Source: JABDDM01 sp038240295
Lineage (GTDB): Bacteria; Bacteroidota; Ignavibacteria; Palsa-1295
DNA: 10,111 nt
Assembly: GCA_038240295.1 (NCBI GenBank)
Contig: JBBSDW010000123.1
Coordinates: forward strand, 1-10,111
Direction of reading: 5' to 3'
Below the pieces are notes generated by a model that was not told the origin of the DNA, did no database searches, and saw only the letters and a list, made by a program, of their open reading frames with translations. Shown here one piece after another: positions 6,494 to 10,111 of the stretch. Both the position numbers and the translations under genes were made by a program. Every line of letters starts with the position of its first letter. Position 1 is the stretch's first letter.

Positions 6494-7273
6494 GTGTTTG
6501 ACAATTTAGCTCTTATTAGGCTTGATCAAGCCTCGAGCGGCGACGTTTTTAGCGAGTCACATCGCTCGGAATCGCCGACTCAGGATGAGATCGTAGCTTT
6601 CACTCATCCAGGCGAACAGCTTTCGGAGACGACGTTTGAAGACGTCGGGCTTCCAGCTATTCAAAAGCAGGCATCGGACCACCGGTGGCTGAAGGCTTCG
6701 CAGACGGATGAAATGCTCTTTGAAAAGATCGCTCGCGACCGCAGTCAGGCCGCCTACAGCGAGTTCTATGACCGGTTTTCTCCGAAGATCTACGCATTGC
6801 TCTTGCACATGCTCAGAGCCGAGGAGGATGCCCAGGATCTGTTGCAGGAGATTTTCGTACTGGTTTGGCAGAAGGCGCCGCAGTATCTCGAAAGTCGAGG
6901 CAACCTTGTAAGCTGGGTCATGTCGCTCGCACGGAATCGTGCGGTCGATGAACTTCGCTCGCGAAGGTACCGTGAACACCAGCAGGAAACAGATTTTCCT
7001 ATGGTCAGCGAGGACCGGCCGGAGATCGACCATTTACTGGTCGAGACACGTACACCGGACATGGGACTTCATGCTGCAGACGCGAAGCGGGAAGTGCAGA
7101 AGGCACTGAAAGAATTAACGCATGATCAGCGCTCGATCGTTGACATGGCCTATTTCGGGGGTCTCACCCACGTCGAAATAGCCGACCGGCTCGAAATGCC
7201 GGTGGGGACCGTAAAGACGAAGATGCGTCAGGCGGTGATGAAGATGGGTAGAGTGTTGCGGCCTAAATTTTAG
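6494..7273 (+). CDS. ECF-like RNA polymerase sigma factor (SigK-like) with an N-terminal extension
   Basis: Residues 88-158 form sigma region 2, with the core-binding helix RAEEDAQDLLQEIFVLVW (108-125) and the promoter-melting part NLVSWVMSLARNRAVDELRSRRYR (137-160). Residues 200-252 form region 4, with the -35-binding helix-turn-helix GLTHVEIADRLEMPVGTVKT (223-242). There is no region 1.2 or 3, as in ECF (group IV) sigma factors. The partner gene 77 nt downstream looks like the RskA anti-sigma family, which fits a SigK-type pair that directs transcription when the membrane-bound anti-sigma releases it. Compared with typical family members (about 180-200 residues) there is an extra, acidic, unrecognised stretch of about 73 residues before MLFEKIARDRSQAAYSEFYDRF. 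The GTG start at 6494 has an AGAAGG site; the ATG at 6713 would give a family-sized protein. Confidence 0.9.
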   Translation: MFDNLALIRLDQASSGDVFSESHRSESPTQDEIVAFTHPGEQLSETTFEDVGLPAIQKQASDHRWLKASQTDEMLFEKIARDRSQAAYSEFYDRFSPKIYALLLHMLRAEEDAQDLLQEIFVLVWQKAPQYLESRGNLVSWVMSLARNRAVDELRSRRYREHQQETDFPMVSEDRPEIDHLLVETRTPDMGLHAADAKREVQKALKELTHDQRSIVDMAYFGGLTHVEIADRLEMPVGTVKTKMRQAVMKMGRVLRPKF

Positions 7274-7289
7274 TGGCCAGTTCTATAGT

Positions 7290-7314
7290 AATGGGCTCCG
7301 CGAGTCAGCCCATT
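7290..7314 (+). other. Hairpin between the sigma and anti-sigma genes
   Basis: An 8-bp perfect stem, AATGGGCT (7290-7297) with AGCCCATT (7307-7314), closes a 9-nt loop. CTCCG (7296-7300) can instead pair with CGGAG (7315-7319), so two folds exclude each other. No T-tract follows, so it is not a classical terminator; it could tune expression of the downstream anti-sigma gene or stabilise mRNA. Confidence 0.45.
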
Positions 7315-7350
7315 CGGAGTTTGTCACGTTTTCGTTTAAGATAGACGACA

Positions 7351-8349
7351 TTGTTAGTAGCAGAATCAACCATCGGACAGTCCAACGCGATCTTCGATCA
7401 CGTCTTGGCCTACGTGCTCGGACACGCCAGCCAGGCAGAGAAGGCGCACGTCGAATCCATGCTCGCCGCCGGAAATTCAACATTTGTTGAGACCCACCAG
7501 CGCGTTCAGGAAATGCTCGGGCAGTTGCCGAGCGTTCTCGCACCGGTCGTGCCGCCGCCATTCCTTAAGGAAAAGGTAATGTCGCAGATCAGCGCATCGC
7601 AGATCTACCAGGCTCCCGAAAAGGGACTGGTGCAGGGAATGAAATTGATCAACTCATTCAGTTTGCTCAAGCGCACTGCAGTTTTTGCGAGTTTGCTCCT
7701 CGGCGGAGTGTTTGTAAGCGCATATACGGTCGAGCACATCCTCGATCAGAATGGGATGTCAGCCCGTATTCAGCAGAGCACGCAGTCGGATGCGTTTAAG
7801 CAAAGTGCGAACTATCAGGTCGCACGTTCGTCCAGCGAGCAGCGCCTGACCGAAGCAGCACCGATCGAAGCGCCCGAAGCAGCTCTTGCGGATGAAAGCG
7901 ATTCGCGAGCCGACGAAACGCACAAGGAAATTGCTGTCGGCGCCTCAGGCCACATGCAGACAAACTTTGGCTTGACGCAAGCCTATATCAACCTGACTTC
8001 AGAGCCGAGCGCATTGCAATATCAGTTCGCACCTGCTTCCTCCGGCATCAACGCAAATGGCCGCGTGATCTGGGACGAGACCCACGGCGACGCATTGCTC
8101 GTAGTCTCAAAGCTTCAACCGAATGCGGCAGGCAGCCATTATGTACTTTGGTACATGCATGAAGGCGGCACGCCGGAACGTATGCTCAATTTCAATGCAG
8201 CTTCGGCGGCGTCGATGTCATTCTTCGTCAACCGTGCGCCTGGTGCACACGTAAGCGGCGTCATGATCACGCTTGAGCGCTCAGGCAAAGGCCGCCTCGA
8301 ATCGCAGGAAGTGCTTCACGCAGAAGCGAAACAGCGAATTCATTCGTAA
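7351..8349 (+). CDS. RskA-like transmembrane anti-sigma factor
   Basis: The 332-residue protein has three parts. Residues 14-80 match the N-terminal sigma-binding region of RskA-type anti-sigma factors (FDHVLAYVLGHASQAEKAHVESML, then PPPFLKEKVMSQI) and lack the His/Cys zinc motif of ZAS-domain anti-sigmas. Residues about 108-126 form one membrane helix. After an acidic, Ala/Glu-rich linker, residues 237-325 match the extracytoplasmic RskA C-terminal domain (RVIWDETHGDALLVVSKLQP, HYVLWYMHEGGTPERML). In known systems the cytoplasmic part holds the sigma factor at the membrane until proteolysis or a redox signal frees it; the signal here is unknown. TTG 7351 is chosen because an in-frame TAG lies at 7342-7344 and no ATG precedes the conserved region. 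The gene ends 21 nt before a strong terminator, so the pair forms a transcription unit. Confidence 0.87.
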   Translation: MLVAESTIGQSNAIFDHVLAYVLGHASQAEKAHVESMLAAGNSTFVETHQRVQEMLGQLPSVLAPVVPPPFLKEKVMSQISASQIYQAPEKGLVQGMKLINSFSLLKRTAVFASLLLGGVFVSAYTVEHILDQNGMSARIQQSTQSDAFKQSANYQVARSSSEQRLTEAAPIEAPEAALADESDSRADETHKEIAVGASGHMQTNFGLTQAYINLTSEPSALQYQFAPASSGINANGRVIWDETHGDALLVVSKLQPNAAGSHYVLWYMHEGGTPERMLNFNAASAASMSFFVNRAPGAHVSGVMITLERSGKGRLESQEVLHAEAKQRIHS

Positions 8350-8370
8350 CCGAATGCTACGTTTTTCAAT

Positions 8371-8402
8371 GCGCTCTCGAAGAAATTCGAGAGCGCTTTT
8401 TT
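8371..8402 (+). terminator. Rho-independent terminator of the sigma/anti-sigma unit
   Basis: A perfect 11-bp stem, GCGCTCTCGAA (8371-8381) with TTCGAGAGCGC (8386-8396), closes a GAAA tetraloop and is followed by six T. It starts 21 nt after the anti-sigma stop codon. Confidence 0.95.
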
Positions 8403-8405
8403 AAT

Positions 8406-8428
8406 GTAGGTCGGGATTCATCCCGACC
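8406..8428 (+). repeat. GTAG-headed palindrome (REP-like), left copy
   Basis: GTAG (8406-8409) leads into a perfect 9-bp palindrome, GGTCGGGAT (8409-8417) and ATCCCGACC (8420-8428), with only two bases between the arms. A 5' GTAG next to an imperfect GC-rich palindrome is the mark of REP elements moved by RAYT (REP-associated tyrosine) transposases. A similar unit lies inverted at 8566-8588. Confidence 0.7.
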
Positions 8429-8515
8429 GCGATGCTGGAGCTGGACGCACGCTCGAAACGAGGATCGCCCAATGACCACGCTCTCTCACTAGCCGCGATA
8501 TTTCTTCACCCAAGC

Positions 8516-8548
8516 GTGTGCGAGTTTTTTCTAAAAACGGGCGCATAC
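8516..8548 (+). other. Two-part hairpin between the two REP-like units
   Basis: GTGTGCG (8516-8522) pairs with CGCATAC (8542-8548), including one G-T pair. Above a small internal loop, GTTTTT pairs with AAAAAC around a 3-nt turn. It lies inside the inverted REP-like pair and may be part of one composite element. Confidence 0.45.
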
Positions 8549-8565
8549 TCGTTTTCAAGATTCGA

Positions 8566-8588
8566 GGTCGGGTTTAAACCCGAGCTAC
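8566..8588 (-). repeat. GTAG-headed palindrome (REP-like), right copy (inverted)
   Basis: On the - strand, GTAG (complement of CTAC at 8585-8588) is followed by a perfect 16-nt palindrome, TCGGGTTTAAACCCGA (8568-8583). The GTCGGG/CCCGAC core is shared with the unit at 8406-8428, and both GTAG ends face outward, as in an inverted REP pair (REPIN or BIME). Confidence 0.7.
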
Positions 8589-8707
8589 GTCTCATTTTGC
8601 GTCGGTTGTTCCAGAGATTTGATCGGAGTGTTCCGAAACTGGTCGGTCATGAACTCAGCATTAGGCGAGCCCTTGGAAAAACATCAAAAACCTAAGAAAT
8701 CTTTACT

Positions 8708-8878
8708 AATACGAGAGAAAAGAAAAACTGCCCACCTTGCCATCTCGTATTTATTAACGAACGGTTCCCCAACCGTTCGAATAGCACGCTTCTAAACACC
8801 TCCTGCCGTAGACCGCATATCCGGTAGGAAAGTAGTAAAGGTCTCTTGGGCTCCCATTCCAAGAGACCTTTAGCTTTT
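8708..8878 (+). ncRNA. Candidate structured small RNA made of four hairpins
   Basis: Four stems follow each other in about 170 nt without a coding frame that makes sense: AATACGAGA with TCTCGTATT (8708-8716, 8743-8751); CGAACGGTT with AACCGTTCG around a CCCC loop (8758-8766, 8771-8779); CCTGCCG with CGGTAGG, including one G-T pair (8802-8808, 8822-8828); and a 13-bp terminator-like stem (8837-8871). No gene lies close upstream that would need this terminator, since the anti-sigma unit already ends at 8402. This suggests an independent transcript, or a long regulated leader for rplM. I do not recognise an Rfam family and saw no clear promoter. Confidence 0.4.
8837..8878 (+). terminator. Terminator-like 13-bp hairpin
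   Basis: AAAGGTCTCTTGG (8837-8849) pairs perfectly with CCAAGAGACCTTT (8859-8871) around a 9-nt loop, and TTTAGCTTTT runs from the stem's end. The T-tract is interrupted, so termination may be partial. The A-rich 5' arm could also allow weak termination from the other direction. Confidence 0.7.
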
Positions 8879-8960
8879 AAAAGGTTAAATTGGCCATTGG
8901 GAAGCAGGGAATGCCAAAATGGCCAACAGCTAAATTTCACTTTTTCGGAACTTTCAACGA

Positions 8961-9010
8961 CGTCAAGTGCTTATTGACGGGCTGAATTTAAGGGGCCCGC
9001 TGTAGTGGGC
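8961..9010 (+). promoter_or_regulatory. Possible rplM leader hairpins
   Basis: CGTCAA pairs with TTGACG (8961-8966, 8974-8979), and GCCCGC with GTGGGC around TGTA (8995-9000, 9005-9010, one G-T pair), ending 22 nt before the rplM ribosome-binding site. L13 is known to control its own operon through leader RNAs in several bacterial groups; that this leader does so is inference. Confidence 0.35.
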
Positions 9011-9032
9011 AGTAATCACAGTTTTTATTCGT

Positions 9033-9038
9033 AAGGAG
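9033..9038 (+). promoter_or_regulatory. Strong ribosome-binding site before rplM
   Basis: AAGGAG stands 5 nt before the GTG start of rplM. It fixes the start codon and is the clearest Shine-Dalgarno sequence in front of any gene in the window. Confidence 0.85.
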
Positions 9039-9043
9039 CCGTT

Positions 9044-9514
9044 GTGGCAAAGGATACCGACAACTTTCTGAAGACGAAGTACGCCAAAGTAGGCGAAGTA
9101 GAGAAAAAGTGGCATCTCGTCGATGCCGACGGCCAGACGGTCGGTCGCCTCGCGACCGAAGTCGCGCGCCTGCTTCGCGGCAAGCACAAGCCGTTCTTCA
9201 CTTCGCATGTTGACACCGGCGATTTCGTCATCGTCATCAACGCCGGCAAGATCAAACTTACCGGAAAGCGCGAAGAGCAGAAAGAGTACTATCACAACAC
9301 GCTTTATCCAGGCGGCGCTCGCTTTGAGAAATTCAAAGACGTCCAGGCACAGAAGCCCGAGATGATCGTCGAATCAGCCGTTCGCGGTATGCTTCCGAAG
9401 AACACGCTCGGCCGCGAGACCTTCATGAAGCTGAAAGTCTATGCCGGTGCCGATCATCCGCACGAAGCACAGATGCCTTCTGTCTATAACCTTCAGTCAG
9501 CGATCGTTCGTTAA
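9044..9514 (+). CDS. rplM: Large-subunit ribosomal protein L13 (uL13)
   Basis: The 156-residue protein carries the L13 core: WHLVDADGQTVGRLATEVARLLRGKHKPFF (23-52), DTGDFVIVINAGKIKLTGKR (58-77), YYHNTLYPGGA (82-92), the AVRGMLPKNTLGR segment (112-124), and KLKVYAGADHPHEAQMP (129-145). L13 binds 23S rRNA early in large-subunit assembly. It is slightly longer than the roughly 142-residue E. coli protein because of an N-terminal stretch (AKDTDNFLKTKYAKVGEVE). The GTG start is supported by AAGGAG with 5-nt spacing. rpsI follows 25 nt later, the usual bacterial order. Confidence 0.97.
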   Translation: MAKDTDNFLKTKYAKVGEVEKKWHLVDADGQTVGRLATEVARLLRGKHKPFFTSHVDTGDFVIVINAGKIKLTGKREEQKEYYHNTLYPGGARFEKFKDVQAQKPEMIVESAVRGMLPKNTLGRETFMKLKVYAGADHPHEAQMPSVYNLQSAIVR

Positions 9515-9539
9515 AGTTTAGAACCCGATTTAGAACTCG

Positions 9540-9941
9540 ATGTCCAAGCAAGCAGATATTTTCGTAGGTCGCCGCAAGAACGCAACAGCTCGCGTTTATC
9601 TCACCGCAACCGATGGCAAGCCAGCCGATTACATGATCAATGGCCGCCCGATCGAGCAGTACTTCCCGAATGAGATCCAGCGCGACGATGTGCAGCGCCC
9701 ACTCAAGGCAACGAGCACGCTCGGCAATTACAGCATCAAGGCAAACGTCTCTGGTGGCGGCACGACCGGTCAGGCAGGCGCAGTTCGTTTGGGCATTGCC
9801 CGGGCACTTGTCGACATCAACGAAGAATTCCGCACGTTGCTTCGCAAGGAAGAACTCCTCACGCGTGACCCACGTATGGTCGAGCGTAAGAAGTACGGCC
9901 AGCCAAAAGCTCGCAAGCGCTTCCAGTTCAGCAAGCGATAA
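9540..9941 (+). CDS. rpsI: Small-subunit ribosomal protein S9 (uS9)
   Basis: The 133-residue protein shows the S9 pattern: GRRKNATARVYL near the N-terminus, MINGRPIEQYFP (32-43), VSGGGTTGQAGAVRLGIARALV (69-90), LLTRDPRMVERKKYGQPKARKRFQFSKR at the end. The basic SKR tail is the part that reaches the P-site tRNA in ribosomes. The length is normal. ATG 9540 has no Shine-Dalgarno sequence; the 25-nt spacer after rplM holds two copies of TTTAGAAC (9517-9524, 9529-9536) instead, so translation probably follows from rplM. The gene is followed by a long hairpin. Confidence 0.97.
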   Translation: MSKQADIFVGRRKNATARVYLTATDGKPADYMINGRPIEQYFPNEIQRDDVQRPLKATSTLGNYSIKANVSGGGTTGQAGAVRLGIARALVDINEEFRTLLRKEELLTRDPRMVERKKYGQPKARKRFQFSKR

Positions 9942-9950
9942 TCGGATATT

Positions 9951-9990
9951 CGCGATATTGCACGAGCGACATCGCTCAAGCGATATCGCG
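9951..9990 (+). other. Long imperfect hairpin after rpsI
   Basis: CGCGATATTGC (9951-9961) pairs with GCGATATCGCG (9980-9990) through 11 bp with one G-T pair; above a 2x2 internal loop, GAGCG pairs with CGCTC (9964-9968, 9973-9977). There is no T-tract, so it is probably an mRNA 3' stabiliser or a weak bidirectional terminator. CAAGCGATA occurs both at the end of rpsI (9932-9940) and in the 3' arm (9977-9985), as if part of the sequence was duplicated. Confidence 0.6.
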
Positions 9991-10019
9991 CCGGCTGTTG
10001 GTCACAGACCACCGGCTAC
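9990..10019 (-). repeat. Third GTAG-headed palindrome (REP-like)
   Basis: On the - strand, GTAG (complement of CTAC at 10016-10019) leads a bulged hairpin: outer stem CCGG/CCGG type, inner stem TGGTC with GACCA around a 3-nt loop. The stem sequence differs from the units at 8406 and 8566, but the GTAG head and overall form agree. The TAG stop of the possible - strand gene lies inside GTAG, so the element abuts that gene's 3' end. Confidence 0.5.
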
Positions 10020-10111
10020 AAATTTTCAAATAACGCATACATCTCACATAAGGCGAGGAGCGGTGCTTCAGCAATGAAGTTCTTCTGGCCGGAGATGTAG
10101 AGGATCAACCA
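10016..10111 (-). CDS. 3' end of a possible convergent gene (partial, unrecognised)
   Basis: The - strand is open from the right edge (10111) to a TAG at 10016-10018, encoding 31 residues that end LLALCEMYALFENL. The piece reads like an amphipathic helix and is not low complexity, but it is too short to identify. Convergent placement towards rpsI with hairpins in between, and no good + strand alternative here, make a real gene end plausible. Confidence 0.35.
   Translation of the reverse strand, partial: WLILYISGQKNFIAEAPLLALCEMYALFENL

Larger units (their letters stand above)
8403..9043. other. 641-nt non-coding gap between the anti-sigma and rplM genes
   Basis: No credible protein gene is present. 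From left to right it holds an inverted pair of REP-like palindromes, about 110 nt with nothing I recognise (8589-8707), four successive hairpins ending in a terminator-like stem (8708-8878), an imperfect inverted repeat TTGGCCATT / AATGGCCAA (about 8890-8927), and two small hairpins before rplM. Confidence 0.7.

Noticed and set aside
7351..7420. Zinc-binding (ZAS) anti-sigma domain
   Set aside because: The N-terminal region has no cysteine at all, so the His-x3-Cys-x2-Cys motif is missing; RskA-type recognition fits better.
8432..8695. An 87-codon + strand frame in the anti-sigma to rplM gap
   Set aside because: It has no ribosome-binding site, runs through the right REP-like palindrome and the internal hairpin, and shows no recognisable domain.
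8692..8940. An 82-codon - strand frame in the same gap
   Set aside because: It crosses all four hairpins of the candidate RNA; the stems explain the sequence better than a protein does.
8403..9043. A CRISPR array or phage attachment site
   Set aside because: The repeats are palindromes of two copies in inverted orientation, without regular direct-repeat spacing, and no integrase, Cas or tRNA gene is present.

Overview
The window looks like a chromosomal stretch from a diderm, mid-GC, probably uncultured bacterium. A large predicted outer-membrane barrel protein, a ROK kinase lacking the zinc motif, and several genes without a Shine-Dalgarno sequence would fit the Bacteroidota/Chlorobi (FCB) side of the tree. 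That placement is inference and no marker here is decisive. Every well-supported gene is on the + strand. Three genes appear to start with TTG and two with GTG.

Layout: (1) 2-343 is the 3' end of a gene entering from the left, encoding a basic Pro/Gly-rich low-complexity tail. (2) 451-1857 encodes a beta-CASP metallo-beta-lactamase-fold protein (RNA-processing exonuclease type), overlapped by 8 nt by (3) 1850-4732, a 960-residue secreted protein with an HExxH peptidase domain, WD40-like repeats and a C-terminal predicted beta-barrel. (4) 4795-5109 is an FtsB/DivIC-type division protein and (5) 5124-6056 a ROK-family sugar kinase. (6) 6057-6493 is a non-coding gap with an inverted pair of 34-nt palindromic repeats, a perfect DnaA-box match and a possible promoter. 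(7) 6494-7273 and 7351-8349 form an ECF-like sigma factor and RskA-like membrane anti-sigma pair, closed by a textbook terminator at 8371-8402. (8) 8403-9043 is a second non-coding gap with an inverted pair of GTAG-headed palindromes (REP type), then a run of four hairpins ending in a terminator-like stem, which may be a small RNA, then possible leader hairpins before rplM. (9) 9044-9514 and 9540-9941 are rplM (L13) and rpsI (S9), the usual ribosomal pair, followed by two hairpins and the 3' end of a possible convergent - strand gene.

Functionally the window is mostly housekeeping: RNA processing, division, sugar phosphorylation, envelope stress or redox sensing through sigma/anti-sigma, and translation. 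The least ordinary parts are the intergenic ones: two kinds of palindromic repeat arranged as inverted pairs, and the multi-hairpin segment at 8708-8878, which no protein gene explains. I see no defence system, CRISPR array, transposase gene, tRNA or rRNA.
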